A stretch of DNA of 64,000 bases. Origin: Hanleya hanleyi (lineage: Eukaryota; Mollusca; Polyplacophora; Lepidopleurida; Hanleyidae). Shown here piece after piece: positions 51,940 to 62,870 of the stretch. The stretch covers positions 1-64,000 of the forward strand of contig JAVTVY010017411.1 in the NCBI GenBank assembly GCA_036873755.1. Direction: 5' to 3'. The notes under the pieces are model-generated. The model saw nothing but the letters and a program-made list of their open reading frames with translations, made no database searches and had not been told where the DNA came from. How positions within the stretch are numbered: position 1 is the stretch's first letter; every line of letters begins with the position of its first letter. A program made the position numbers and the translations under genes.

Positions 51940-54690
51940 TGAAGCAAAGCTTTTCTAATGACTTGTAGAATCACTTCGATCTCCGTAGGAATCCTTCATT
52001 AGTTACGGTCCCAATGGGTGCAAGTGCAAGAGTTTATCTGCAACTTAGATATACCAAAGGTGTGCCCCGGTCTGCATAGAAGAAACCCGGGATTGACGGC
52101 GTAGCCGTGAGTGTGAACACAACTGAAGTTCGAACCAGTAGATACAGTGAAGCTCTACATCGACAAGTGGCCCTGAAGCTGTTGTCTAGGGTGGACATTG
52201 GAGGAAACCTCTCAAAGGATCAGCAATTAAAGTTACAAACACGCGGAGAAATACGCGCCAGTTTTCAGTCAGTCAGACGACCACGTCGGGTTCTGTGATG
52301 AAATTGAGCACCGGATCTGGACAACAAATGATGAGCCAATATAAATTGCTCATCGAAGAATTCCCCCTCAACAGTGGCCTGGGGCGAGGGACTGTTTGAA
52401 GAAGTCTCTTAATAGTGGGTTCATTATAGAGAGCTCTAGCCCCTATGCTTCGCCGTTTGTTCTTCCACGCAAAAAAGGACGAACAGTTAAAATTGTGTTG
52501 TGAAAATCCCGACCTGGATTCGAAAACGAAAAAGGACGCCAACCCACTACTCCGCTTTGTGGGGGCACTCGATGCGTTGAAAGGTGCAAAGTATTTTTGT
52601 GGCCTGGACTTCGATTTCAACCAACTCCCTGTGGCTGAATGTGACATCTAGAAAACAGCCTTCAGAGTGGGCACAGGGGGACTTTATGAACCACATGCTG
52701 TTTGGTTTGACTGGTGCCCCAGCAACGTTCTTGGGACTAATGGACCGAATATTTGGAGATGAGAACTCTCAAGCCCTTTACATTTATTTGGACAATATCT
52801 TGATTTTCACTCCACGTTTAAAGAAACCTTGGAACGCCTAGATATGGTTCTAACATGACTCCGACACTTCGACCTGAAAGTTAAGCCAGAAATTCAAGTA
52901 GAACCGTGAAGAAGGTGTGCGTCCAGATTAGTGTCTGCCGTCAGAAATTGACCCAAACCAAAGTACGAACGGTTTATGGATTTGGCAATATACTATCGTC
53001 GATTTGCCCATGGATTCTCGAAGACAGCAGCGCCACTGAGCAAACTTCTTTCAGGCAAACGTGAGAAGAACAGGTTATCAAAGAAGCTTGGGATGGCAAT
53101 TCTGATCATACATTTGAGAAGCTGAAACGCAAACTTACCGTAGGACCGACATTAGGTTGCCCAGAATGTGGACGGTCGTATATCCTTGGAGTCGACGGCA
53201 GCCATTTTGGGCTCGGAACTGTGCTCTCTCAGGATCAGGAGAATAGCAAAGTTGTCCTGAGAGATACCAGTCGATCGTTGCCCATATGACAAATATGAAC
53301 AACTATTCCAGTATGAAGTTAGAGCTACTTGCTCTAAAATGGGCAGTCATGGAAAAGTATCGTGATCTCCTGCTGGGTATAGACTGGTGTATATGGACAC
53401 TGCCCCCCTTAGCTAAATGCAAACGACAGCTACATTGGGAGCAACAGAAACGAGGTGGGTAGGAGAGCTGGTGCAATTTAAACTCAAGGCAAAACATCAT
53501 TCTGGGAAGGTGAACAAGTACGCAGATTCACTGAATTGTAAGATAGAATAATCACCGAAACTTAGTCGCCTAGAACAGATGAAAGTTGAACAAACAGGTG
53601 CATCGTTGGAACTGACGTAAACCAGTATAGGGTCGGAAATTAGATACCATATGGAAGAGATTCGTCAAATTGTCTGGCCCAAGGAGCTTCGTGAAGTTCC
53701 ACATAAATCCGATCCATTAATGTCATTTTCACTTCCAGCAAAAAGTAAAACAGATCTCGTTAGAAGCCTGAGTGCCGAAAAATACATTGCATGTTTCAAG
53801 AAACTTCTTAGTGATGCTGTCCCACCCTACTGGGGCACAGCTTAGAAAATTAGATCGAGAGGTAAAGAAGCTTATACATTTCTGGAAATGCATAGTGGTA
53901 GAGGACGGCGTGCTCTACATGACCTACGTTGACAAGGTCTCACGGTGAAACAAGTACTCTTCCCTGAGGCACTACGTGATAAGATGCTAGAATCGTTGCC
54001 TAATAATTTGGGACACCAGGCTCATGAGAGAACATTGTCTTTGCTGTGGATAAGATGTTACTGGCCATTCATGTCTCCTGACTTGGACAACTGCTGTGCG
54101 ACGTGTGAAATATGTGTTATCGCAGAATCGGAAAAACGTGTGAAGACCACGACCGTATCTGTTATAGCCCCAAACGACCATTGGAAATACTGGCGATGGG
54201 TTATACACAGTTGAAACCTGGCACCAACAACATCAAAAACATTCTGGTGGTGACTGATGTGTATACGAAGTTTACGCAGGCGATCCCAACGAAGGCTCAA
54301 ACGGCGAAACTGGTCATTAAAATCCTTATGAAAGAGTGGTTTCTCAAGTACGGTATTCCCGAATGCTTACACAGCGAGTGAGGAAGTGAGGAACTTTGAG
54401 AGTCATGTGATACAGAAGTTGTGCAGCATATACGTTTTAATCAAAACGAAGACCACATCGTATCATCCGCAAGGAGTTTGTGTGAGGTACAATCGGATAC
54501 GGCACAATTTACTTCGGAACTATGGTCAATGAAAAGAAGCGAAAGTGGCCGGAACTTCTACCAGAGTTGGTGTACGCATACAAATGAACATCACACGCAT
54601 CCAGCGGGTGTTCGCCGCATGTTATATGCTTTGGCAGAGAGCCCAGACTCCCGGTGGATTCTATGTTGGGAATAAGGGATCAACCAGACC
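51940..54690 (+). pseudogene. Decayed Ty3/gypsy pol polyprotein
   Basis: Domain order is protease/RT lead-in, RT, RNase H, integrase. 52,150-52,250: RQVALKLLSRVDIGGNLSKD. RT near 52,440-52,815: GLDFDFNQLPVAE, FGLTGAPATFLGLMDRIFGD, and the active-site region YLDNILIFT, where the second Asp is Asn. RNase H 53,165-53,270: YILGVDGSHFGLGTVLSQDQ. Integrase zinc domain 53,985-54,125: LGHQAHERTLSLL then CCATCEIC. Core fragment 54,235-54,380: NILVVTDVYTKFTQAI. Stops and shifts are frequent, so it is not functional. LTRs could not be defined. Confidence 0.8.
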
Positions 54691-55884
54691 ACAGTAATGA
54701 AGAGGGACCAGCAGAGCATCAACGCAGGCTACAGTAAGCCTTCAGTATAGCCAGAGAAAGAACAGAGCGTGCGGCACTGAAACGCAGAAGCAGAGTTAAC
54801 AAGCGAACCACACAGAATGACTTGCCCTTGAGAACCAGAGTATTCGAAACCATATATGGTTGTTGAAACGAACGATACCAACGTGTGTCTTGTTGAGAAT
54901 CTGGAAGATGGAACTTGTAAATATGTGCACAGGAGGGAAATGCTGGATTCGCGTGGCTTGAGGATCCAGTGAAAGATCGGCCTTTTGATTCAGCAGAATC
55001 GGGTACTGAAACGGTAGTGAGGCCGCTGATGGCTCGGGAATAGGGAGTAGGAACCCGGATGCCATAATGGACAATACTCTGGGAAATATCCAAGACTCTC
55101 ACGATACATCGCATGTATAGGGAATAGAACAGTCCGAGGAACATGATTCCGTTAGTGACTCTGATACCAAGCCGTGTAGAAACTCAGTGAGTTAAGATCC
55201 GGAGGAGGATAGTTTCCGTTCGACGGAGCACTAGTTCTACAGCAGAATGCACGGCAATCCCGGTCATCTTCCTAGATCTAATGTGAATCAGACATTCGGG
55301 ACAAAGTATAGACCCTATTGTATTTAGAAATATCAGCCAAACACAGTTGTTACTCGAACACATGTTGGCTGAAGTCCATCCAATTAAACGCAACATTAAA
55401 AGGGTGGTGGAAAACGATGCCGGAGTACTGGCAAGAAGTCATACTTGATGTACTGTATCATTTTCAGTTCAAGTTGTCGGGGACGACAGAAAAGGAGAGG
55501 AGGGTAAGGGCTACACGCTCACCCCTTAACATATAGTCCGTGAGCATTCCGGTCAGCAGTCAGGGTTTTGTATCTGCGAGTACAAACATTCTGCTGATTT
55601 TTGTCAAGTTCGTATTTTATTTGTGCAAGAAAGTTTGAGAAATGTGCGACAGTTTGCTCGTTGAACGTTGTATTACTTAGGACGTTCAGAACTGGTTAGC
55701 TGGATAAGCCTATATCAGACTGACATTGTGATATGGTAACCATGGCAGCTACTCGTGATGGTGGTGTTGAACATGTGAGGCGCTAGTTGATAGAGTACCT
55801 GTAGCCCCAGATGTCAGATGGGGGTGTTGTCTTCCCATTGCCTTCGAGCAATACGGTTCATTTCGAACCATACATCATTCTCAA

Positions 55885-56050
55885 CTTCTTTACATATATA
55901 GAGTTCGATCTGTCACAGTGGCATGCTATCGGAAGGTATGTTTTCATCTCTATCCCTTCACAGTACTTCACAGTCCTCTGCACAGAGTTCTATCTGTCGG
56001 CCTGTCGTACTGTCTTACTGTCATTGAGCTAGTTTTCCTCTTCTCTGTAT
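55885..56050. repeat. Inverted partner of the 51 kb repeats
   Basis: The reverse complement contains agaggaaaactagctc and acgacaggccgacagataga, resembling 51,100-51,190. It is cut off by the Maverick that starts at 56,058. Confidence 0.5.
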
Positions 56051-56125
56051 ATTCCTGAGTAGTATATAGCCGTGAAATTGAACAAACTTGACCTACTTAA
56101 TGACGTCACATTGTGGAGGAAATGT

Positions 56126-56161
56126 GGAGGAACTTGATCACGTGATGATCACGTGATCAAG
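56126..56161. promoter_or_regulatory. Double E-box palindrome near the Maverick tip
   Basis: cttgatcacgtgatgatcac then gtgatcaag: two CACGTG E-boxes in a near-palindrome, about 75 nt from the terminus. The mini-Maverick has the same word with one E-box changed to CATGTG. Confidence 0.5.
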
Positions 56162-56189
56162 GCATGTTCTCGATGGTGGTAGATGTGGG

Positions 56190-56275
56190 ATGGGATGGGA
56201 CAAAATGGCGGCTGTGGGATGGGATGGGACAAAATGGCGGCTGATGTGGGATGGGATGGGACAAAATGGCGGCGC
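56190..56275 (+). promoter_or_regulatory. Three tandem repeats with YY1-like aaaatggcggc
   Basis: Unit gtgggatgggatgggacaaa plus atggcggct, three copies of 29-32 bp. ATGGCGGC matches the YY1 core (AAGATGGCGGC). Similar single sites lie at 34,540, 34,567, 56,478 and 57,436. Confidence 0.5.
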
Positions 56276-56559
56276 AAGGGAGCAAACGAGGCGGTGGGGA
56301 GGTCACGGGGAGGAAAAACCCTCACATTATCCTCAAAAAAACCTCTAAGCCATATAATAATAATAAACATAATCTATAGGTGTTGTGCCATGTTAATAGC
56401 ATCAGTCTAGCATCTGTACCACCCTAGGGTCGAGCGTTTATTGTCCCGTGTATCTCCGCAGAAAATCAACAAACAAAATGGCGGCTCCAGGATGGTGTGG
56501 GGACGCCCTTTCCACATCACGGCGTCGATCATATCGCCATCTGCACACACTGACGCAAG

Positions 56560-57770
56560 GGAGACAACTCGTGTGGCCCAAGGATATGGAAATAGCCGTT
56601 TTGGAGCTAGGGGAGTTACTACTGGTCCAGTGGGGTCGAGTGAGGTATCAAAGTGAAGCCTAGGTGAGGGGGCATCTGACTGGACTAGTGGGTTTGAACT
56701 AGCGTCATTCTGCGCATGCGCGGTGGCCCAAGGGTATGGAAATAGCCGTGTTTGGGAGCTAGGGGAGTTACTACTGGTCCGATGGGATCGTATGAGGTAT
56801 CAAAGTGAAGCTTAGGTGAAGGGGCATCTGACTGGACTAGTGGGGTTGAACTATCGCATTCTGCGCATGCGCGGTGGCCGAAGGGTATGAAAATAGCCGT
56901 GTTGGCATGTAGGGGAGTTACTCATGGTCCAGTGGGGTCGAGTGAGGTATCAAAGTGAAGCCTAGGTGAAGGGGCATCTGACTGGACTAGTGGGGTTGAA
57001 CTATCGGCATTCTGCGCATGCGCGGTGGCCCAAGGGTATGGAAATAGCCGTGTTGGAGCTAGCGAAGCCAATAATGGTCCAATGGGGTCGAGTGAGGTAT
57101 CAAAGTGAAGCTTATGTGAAGGGGCATCTGACTGGACTAGTGGGTTTGAACTATCAGCATTCTGCGCATGCGCATAGACGTTTTGGGATGTAGGGGAGTC
57201 CCTAATGATCCAATGGGGTCGAGTGAGGTATCCAAGTGAAGCTTAGGTGAAGGGGCATCTAATGGGTTGGGTGTGCGGTAGGAATATCATTCTGCGCATG
57301 CGCAGATGCAATGCGGAGCTCTCGTCCAATCAGAAGCGAATATTTCAAATCCGTCACACAGCACTCGTCCAATCAGAAGCGAGTATTTTGACCCGGTGCA
57401 TTATGGGACATATCCAAGATGCCGGCACGTATGTTCAAGATGGCGGCACATCCGGTGTCGAAAACTGGCCATTTCTGTCGGGATGTGGTGACCTAGTGTC
57501 GAAAACTGGACCCTGTATGGGTCCCGCTAGACGTGTTGGAGCTAGGGGAGCCATGAATGGTCCAATGGGGTCGTATGAGGTATCCAAGTGAAGCATTCGT
57601 GAAGGGGCATCTGATGGGCTGGGTGTGGGGTTGAACTAGCGGCATTCTGCGCATGCGCAGTCTGGCCGTAGTATAGAAATAAACGTGTTGGGGTGTAGGT
57701 GGGCCCCTAGTGGGTCGATGGGATCGAGTGATGTATCCATGTGAAGCCTAGGTGAGGGAGTTACACTAGG
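56560..57770 (+). repeat. TIR repeats of the right Maverick, about 150 bp units
   Basis: Six to seven units related to those at 21.1 and 31.8 kb. tgcgcatgcgc occurs near 56,711, 56,863, 57,013, 57,161, 57,293 and 57,647. Between the fifth and sixth lie gtccaatcagaagcg repeats and a gtgtcgaaaactgg repeat also found at 34.6 kb. Confidence 0.9.
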
Positions 57771-57894
57771 GTGTCGTATCCATTCTGCTGCGCAGGTCAC
57801 GTGGGTTGTGACGTCACTTCCGGGTTTTTCACTAAAACTACCTCCAAACATAGAAGAGTTCCAATGTTTCCTCTTAGACGTCCGTATGTTCAAC

Positions 57895-57990
57895 CCTCCG
57901 GGGTGTTCCCCCGCCCCGGCGCCCCGCAGCGCGCGCGCGGGTTCTCCGGCCGCAGCGCGCGCGTCATCCCCGGCAGTGCCCGCGCGGACG
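57895..57990. other. CpG-dense block
   Basis: About 95 bp of roughly 80% G+C with many CpGs (agcgcgcgcgcgggttctcc), in sharp contrast to the AT-rich surroundings. It lies just inside the TIR repeats, as a CpG-island-like promoter might. Confidence 0.6.
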
Positions 57991-58117
57991 CGGGTCAAAA
58001 GGTCAAAGGGTCACCTCCAGGTCAAACGGTCCAATGTCCAATGAGACAATGTTGCGGCATCGCGATAGTCAGAGCTTGAACCCCAAAAAGGGGATTCTAG
58101 ATGAACCTGGGAAAGAT

Positions 58118-58212
58118 GGGCAGTTCCATTTGGATCAATCAGCGGTCGAGAAAAAGAGCCAATCAGCGGTCGAGAAAAAGAACCAATCAGCGGTCGAACA
58201 ATCAGCCAATCG
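58118..58212 (+). promoter_or_regulatory. Tandem CCAAT-box array
   Basis: Three copies of caatcagcggtcgagaaaaa at 23-24 bp spacing, then ccaatcagcggtcgaacaat and gccaatcg: four to five CCAAT boxes (NF-Y type) in under 100 bp. Confidence 0.55.
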
Positions 58213-58374
58213 AATTGGGGTACTCACAGTGTGCTTTCGCTGACGTCCGCGCCTACATTCGGGTTCTTGTACACCCGGGTAATGTTTTCTGGACATGGAT
58301 GGGTTAGCTTTGGCTCCATTCTAGGCCACTGATTGGCTAATACGGTGTTCAAAACCAGTTTCATGCATTATGCT

Positions 58375-58745
58375 CATAGAACTTATAGTCATAATCTATA
58401 CGTGTTGGACGAGTCTCTTCACTCACCGTATACACGTACCTCAATGAAATGCCCGCTCCAAACCTAGACCAAAAACACGTACTTGGTCTGTAGGCTGATT
58501 TCATTGGCTCTCTATTTTTACTATAGTGCTCTTGCATTCTAACCTTGATGGGTTACCTAGAACTTATAGTCATAAACATAATCTATACGTGTTGGACGAG
58601 TCTTCACTCACCGTATACACGCACCTCAATGAAATGCCCGCTCCAAACCTAGACCAAAACACGTACTTGGTCTGTGGGCTGATTTCATTGGCTCTCTATT
58701 TTACTATAGTGCTCTTGCATTCTAACCTTGATGGGTTACATTTTG
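58375..58745 (+). repeat. Tandem duplication, about 180 bp unit
   Basis: agaacttatagtcataa, ctatacgtgttggacgagtc, tgaaatgcccgctccaaacc, tgatttcattggctctctat and cttgcattctaaccttgatg appear twice in the same order. Second copy starts near 58,558. No gene. Confidence 0.85.
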
Positions 58746-58853
58746 GCCCCATCCTACACCACTGATTTCAGTTTGACTGAATCTCCACATTGGGCATTGA
58801 TGCATTATGAATAAAACACACAAGACAGGGTTTTTTGGTGAGATCTCATTTTT

Positions 58854-58859
58854 TTTATT
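58854..58859 (-). terminator. Polyadenylation signal of the capsid/protease unit
   Basis: AATAAA on the - strand, about 40 nt after the last of five tandem hairpins. Confidence 0.65.
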
Positions 58860-58899
58860 CAGTGAACAACAACAACGTGAGAACAACCACGTGAAAACT

Positions 58900-59036
58900 G
58901 AAGCCCAGAACAAGGGGCTTGTAATTAATTGAAGCCCAGAACAAGGGGCTTGCACATTGAAGCCCAGAACAAGGGGCTTGTAAACTTAAGCCCAGAACAA
59001 GGGGCTTGTAATTAACTTAAGCCCAGAACGGGGCTT
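58900..59036 (-). repeat. Five tandem hairpins after the protease gene
   Basis: Five copies of a 19-21 bp palindrome (- strand aagccccttgttctgggctt) at 58,900, 58,931, 58,959, 58,987 and 59,018, spaced by 7-10 nt AT-rich linkers. Stem aagccc/gggctt, loop cttgttct. The first in transcription order is shortened and supplies the last six protease codons and the stop. Confidence 0.85.
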
Positions 59037-59490
59037 GTACATTGAAATGATGGGCGGCCCAGTCATAGACGAGTACATCGCGGTCCTCGGCCTGGGGGTA
59101 CTCGTCAAACATCTGTACGATGGTAGATAAGGGTCTTCCCCGGCATCGATGGTACAGGTAAAACAAGCAATATTGTCCGCACACGCCACTGGTCAGGCTT
59201 TGCAACGTTTGACTGTTCCAACACCACGTCTCTGTGCCTTGATCCATGAAGTCTGTTAAATCGGGATGGAGGGGTGGCAGGCCGTACGGGTCAAAGTATT
59301 CGCCCTGCTGTTCTGTCAAGTACACGGCCACCCAGTGTTCACCGGGCCGATCCATCGGGTCCGTGTTGAGAACGTAAGCAGCAGGATACATACGGTCTAA
59401 TGGGAACACATCTCGGGCGAACACCCCTTGAAAGACCATACGTGTCTCTGGGTCATTCTCCAGCACGGTGGTTATCTGGTCTGTATCCAT
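59017..59490 (-). CDS. Adenain-like cysteine protease (Maverick maturation protease)
   Basis: 157 residues from the ATG at 59,490, which lies one base after the capsid frame's TAA; the longer open frame upstream is capsid sequence in another phase. The family cleaves capsid proteins during virion maturation (established for adenoviral and Maverick homologues). Visible catalytic elements: His52 in GEHWVAVYL, Asp67 in EYFDPYG, a Gln in the LQSLTS stretch (about 95-97) and the Cys region SGVCGQYCLFYL (Cys104 or Cys108). Length is slightly short of the usual roughly 200 residues. The last six residues (QAPFWA) and the stop come from the hairpin repeat array, so the native C-terminus was probably replaced. 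The frame is open and may be functional. Confidence 0.85.
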   Translation of the reverse strand: MDTDQITTVLENDPETRMVFQGVFARDVFPLDRMYPAAYVLNTDPMDRPGEHWVAVYLTEQQGEYFDPYGLPPLHPDLTDFMDQGTETWCWNSQTLQSLTSGVCGQYCLFYLYHRCRGRPLSTIVQMFDEYPQAEDRDVLVYDWAAHHFNVQAPFWA

Positions 59491-59491
59491 G

Positions 59492-60330
59492 TTAGGTGGA
59501 GAAGTCACACAGGACGTTGCGCGCCTTGTCCACTTGAATGATGTTGTCAAACTCGGCGTAGCAGATCACATTGACGGTGGTCGCCAGGGCTCGTGCAAAG
59601 TGGATTTCCAACCGTAAGTTGCCTTGCTTGGCCAGGGCCAGCTGATGGTCGTTCTCTAAGGTGGGGTCAGATCGAAACAGAACAACGTGTATCCGTTCGC
59701 GTAGTCCTCCCGACTGATCATATTCCCTTCGTCCTGGTTGATTTGACCGGTGGCTGTAAACAGGTTCTGATAGGCTCGAATGAAATTCCTCCGCCCAAAG
59801 TTCGGTGTTAAGGCCGTGGCTGGCACCTGTTGTCCATCCACATGCAGGCCCACAAAATTGATGCCGAAATGTTGAAAGTCAAACGGATTCTCTGGGTAGG
59901 CTCCGCTGAAACTGGTATTTTCCACACAGGCCAGGATCAATCGCTTGGGTAGTTCCCCCAGGAACAGGTTTTCTTTGTTGGCGCCCATATTTCCAGCAGG
60001 CACAGAGAACACTTTGGTTTGTACACGTCGGATAGGGTACTGGGCTGGTTTTGTTTCCAAGGCTTTCATGTGTCCCAATTGAACGGCTGGATTCGGTTTC
60101 ACTTTTCGGACATACAGGACTGCGTCTTGGATGACAATCTTATAGTCCGCTGCATGCCCCTCTACGTTAGTGGCCATCAAGGCGAAGGTCGGAGGCGCCC
60201 GTATCAGTCGGATTTTGATGGGGATCTTGTTCAAGAGGTACCTGTCTTGCATGAACATGTCTGCGTGCAGTCGACCCATCATATCCACCGAGGCACTGTT
60301 CGCAGTGAAAGCCTTCCGTTTGTTATATCC
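59492..60330 (-). pseudogene. Major capsid protein, C-terminal two thirds (frameshifted)
   Basis: Continues the capsid sequence of the next feature in two further frames. Residues from about 60,325 to 59,659 are open ([60 protein letters not shown]). The last 55 or so codons (59,655-59,492, with KQGNLRLEIHF and VICYAEFDNIIQV) are in another frame. Hence one shift near 60,330 and one near 59,660. This is the double jelly-roll capsid protein of Mavericks, by family knowledge; the fold itself cannot be read from sequence. Sequencing error is possible for single-base shifts. Confidence 0.8.
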
Positions 60331-61205
60331 CCATTGTCCACCGTGTCCATGTGCTCGGGCGTGTCCTTGTAGAATAAAGCGGTTGTCAGCTGAGATTTTT
60401 TAGCCTCTCGGCCATACGACAACAGTGTCTCGATGTAGGCTCGATAGGGGTACGTGTTGGTGGAGTCACTGATGAGTTTGTCGCTGAGAAAAATATCCAC
60501 CTGCTGAAACATCGAGTGCAGCCAGAGATTCGTCGGGCCCACCGTTGCTTGGTCAGCGATTCTGGTGCCAGCTCCATTGACCACCTTGGCTTTCACATAC
60601 AAGTAGGTATGGGCTAAATCCACATAGGCCGTATCCGCATTACTGATGGTGAACTCGATGGGCCCGGTTTCGTTGATGCTGGAGAGCGGGAGATGCTCCA
60701 CCCATAATCCTTGTTCGACACTGGTCTGTGTGGGCGGCACGGTCCACAAATCAAATTCACTGTTGGTGGAGGGGCAGGACTCGGCGTGGATCAAGGACAT
60801 GAAAAAGATATCCTTTGTCTTCTTCGATGTGCGTCGTCGCTGGGTCGGTCGTCGACTGGTGCGTGGTCTCGGTGGGGCAGCTCTTTTATTCCCTACGGTG
60901 CGTTGTGCTTTGGCCACCAAGACGCCTCCCGCTTCTTTGGCCCGCCGTTTCAAGGATTCTTTGGGTGCCGTACCCCCCAAGACATCACCGGCCACTTGCA
61001 GTCCACTGCGTACCGCTTGTTTGCCCATTGCTTTCACCCCACGCGTCACCAAGGGCAGGAACGTTTTCACAATGCTGCCGAGTATGTTCCCCAGTCCATG
61101 TCCTCGTTGCATGCGTGCACCGCTAAAGACCGGAAAGCCACCCCCGGCCTGTTGGGCATAATAGTCGGCATAGCTGCGTGCATCGCACTCGTAAGGTACT
61201 TTCAT
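60279..61205 (-). CDS. Core-like basic region fused to the major capsid N-terminus
   Basis: 308 codons. Residues 1-135 form a Gly-rich hydrophobic segment ([18 protein letters not shown]) followed by a strongly basic tail ([14 protein letters not shown]), resembling small core or membrane-active virion proteins. Residue 136 is a Met (codon at 60,800) beginning [20 protein letters not shown], where the major capsid protein proper appears to start (then [29 protein letters not shown]). There is no stop between the two, so they are fused, or a junction normally handled by the protease. It runs out of frame after residue about 290. The start ATG lies 84 nt after the penton-like stop. Confidence 0.75.
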   Translation of the reverse strand: MKVPYECDARSYADYYAQQAGGGFPVFSGARMQRGHGLGNILGSIVKTFLPLVTRGVKAMGKQAVRSGLQVAGDVLGGTAPKESLKRRAKEAGGVLVAKAQRTVGNKRAAPPRPRTSRRPTQRRRTSKKTKDIFFMSLIHAESCPSTNSEFDLWTVPPTQTSVEQGLWVEHLPLSSINETGPIEFTISNADTAYVDLAHTYLYVKAKVVNGAGTRIADQATVGPTNLWLHSMFQQVDIFLSDKLISDSTNTYPYRAYIETLLSYGREAKKSQLTTALFYKDTPEHMDTVDNGDITNGRLSLRTVPRWI

Positions 61206-61289
61206 TATGCAAAGTGGGGAGCACGTGCTTGTCGAAAATGAAGTGTCAGCACCACTTTTCCTCGTTCGAATGCCACCGGTCGTCCCGTG

Positions 61290-61994
61290 TCATCTCTTTA
61301 TATCCACCGTGATCGTGTTGATGTCAGTTTGTCGTACGGGCAAGTAGAGCATGTGGGTGAAACTGTGGGTGACTTGACCTCCATACTTATTTTTAATGGG
61401 GACCACCCGTAACAGAGGTGTGTTGATATCGCCCACGATGTGGTTGTCCACCACGTCCGAGTAGACGTAGAGTCCGTACATACCCGACTTCATATCCATC
61501 GGCATCTCGCCATGGTGTTCGGTGGGACCAGCGAACGTCTTTAGATCGAAACCCAGCATTTGCTGTAGGATAGGACTCAGTACGACACTCGCCTTGCCTG
61601 TGACGATAAGCTCTGCCTTGTCGTTGTGTGCGTTGTAATCGAAGTCCACGTGATTCTTGAAGGGATAGGCTTTGATGGGTTTTGAAGTATTCGTCACCCC
61701 CCGTAGCGCCTTATAATGCAACAGTCTTGACAGCCCACCCATGAACTCTTTGGGGGTATCGTATTGGCCTTCGGGCAGGGTGAGTCGGGTGTTTTTGCCT
61801 TCGTAGGTCACCTCGTACCACACTTCATTGGCTCGCACGTTGTACCACGAGTAAGGGTATTGGATATCCACGAGGCCACATTCCCAGCGTCCAGGTAAAT
61901 GCAACGGTTGCGGTAACTGGGTGACGTACTTGGCCACGGTGTTGTCAGGAAACACATCCAGCGAACTGTTACTGGGTAGGGTGAGGTAAAACAT
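61290..61994 (-). CDS. Penton-like minor capsid protein
   Basis: 234 residues, fully open. It starts MFYLTLPSNSSLDVFPDNTV and ends TDINTITVDIKR. It corresponds to the single jelly-roll vertex (penton) protein of Mavericks by position and sequence class; the fold is inferred. Recognisable blocks: LPGRWECGLVDIQYPYSWYN (about residues 34-53), YDTPKEFMGGL, QQMLGFDL and SGMYGLYVYSDVV near the C-terminus. It lies 33 nt after the proline-rich gene, with a presumed co-transcribed arrangement. A decayed copy exists at 43,484-44,165. Confidence 0.8.
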   Translation of the reverse strand: MFYLTLPSNSSLDVFPDNTVAKYVTQLPQPLHLPGRWECGLVDIQYPYSWYNVRANEVWYEVTYEGKNTRLTLPEGQYDTPKEFMGGLSRLLHYKALRGVTNTSKPIKAYPFKNHVDFDYNAHNDKAELIVTGKASVVLSPILQQMLGFDLKTFAGPTEHHGEMPMDMKSGMYGLYVYSDVVDNHIVGDINTPLLRVVPIKNKYGGQVTHSFTHMLYLPVRQTDINTITVDIKR

Positions 61995-62027
61995 GGCGAC
62001 TGAGCTGTCCTGCTGCTGCTGTTGGTT

Positions 62028-62870
62028 TTAATAGGTGTTCCAGGCCTTGGGCGGTTGCGTCCGGCGTCGTGTTCGTCGCGTTGACTTGCTACGTGTCACG
62101 GCTCTGGATCGAGGGAGGTTTTTTAAAGGTTTGAAAAGAAGGTGCCCGTTGCGGTGGTGGTGGAGTTTTGGGGGGTGACTCCGGTTCCCAGTCGGCTTCC
62201 CAAGAAGGTTGTGGTGAGAGTCGTGGTGCACGAGTCGGTGAGTCACGCTGCATAAAGGCCCAGCGGTGGGGGTTCCCACCAATTCCTGTGGTACATGCAT
62301 GTCTTTCAAGCCTTGAGCGAAGACCTCCCATCCTCGAGGATCCGTGTGCGATCTGCGTTGACGCATCAGATCATTCACTAAATCCGTCATGTGGGTGCCG
62401 GGGACCACCTGATTGTGTACCAGGAGTTCGCCTTTATCATTCCAAGTCATGTTAGGATTCTGTTTCATCCGTTGTAATACCAGTACCAGGCCAGCTTGTT
62501 TCTTGAAGGAGGCAGGTACACTCTTCAGCACTTCGTCTTCCACCCACTGTGGGGCTGTGGGGGCTACCCCACCCGGCTGTTGGAACGGTGCTGAGGTCGG
62601 CGGTCTGTCACGTGGTGGTGGTGGTGGTGGTGGTGCTGTTGCTGGGGTAGAGTGAGTTTTGTATTGGTCCATGAACGTCATGTACCGTTGAAGCGTCTCA
62701 TTGTACCGTTGTACTTTCTCACTGTCGCTTAACCCCGGTCTCTGTAAGATCTGTTGCATCTCTCCATCGAGGGTGTTTATGGTCTTCACCGTAGGCGGGA
62801 CAGGGTAGGGTGATTGGAGGTTTTGAAGGATCCGAGGTTCGACGAGGACCATTTTTTTCGTGTGGTTCAT
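62028..62870 (-). CDS. Proline-rich Maverick protein of unknown function
   Basis: 280 codons. Its ATG overlaps the preceding gene's TGA (ATGA). The N-terminal half is helical with repeated Gln/Arg (GEMQQILQRPGLSDSEKVQR, YNETLQRYMTFM), followed by an Ala/Pro tract (PATAPPPPPPPRDRP, about residues 79-93) and a conserved-looking block VPASFKKQAGLVLVLQRMKQ. The C-terminus is Arg-rich (STRRTRRRTQ). After about residue 195 another frame reads more naturally (WEADWEPESPPKTPPPPQRA, ending 62,089), so a frameshift pair around 62,280 and 62,100 is likely. I do not recognise the family. Position suggests a virion component. Confidence 0.6.
   Translation of the reverse strand: MNHTKKMVLVEPRILQNLQSPYPVPPTVKTINTLDGEMQQILQRPGLSDSEKVQRYNETLQRYMTFMDQYKTHSTPATAPPPPPPPRDRPPTSAPFQQPGGVAPTAPQWVEDEVLKSVPASFKKQAGLVLVLQRMKQNPNMTWNDKGELLVHNQVVPGTHMTDLVNDLMRQRRSHTDPRGWEVFAQGLKDMHVPQELVGTPTAGPLCSVTHRLVHHDSHHNLLGKPTGNRSHPPKLHHHRNGHLLFKPLKNLPRSRAVTRSKSTRRTRRRTQPPKAWNTY

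Noticed and set aside
50995..56050. Inverted flanks as TIRs of one large DNA transposon around the gypsy remnant
   Set aside because: Similarity is patchy and no target duplication is visible; the right copy is cut by the Maverick, so the outer edge cannot be tested.
60711..61241. 176-codon + strand ORF
   Set aside because: Antisense shadow of the core/capsid gene, without any recognisable motif.
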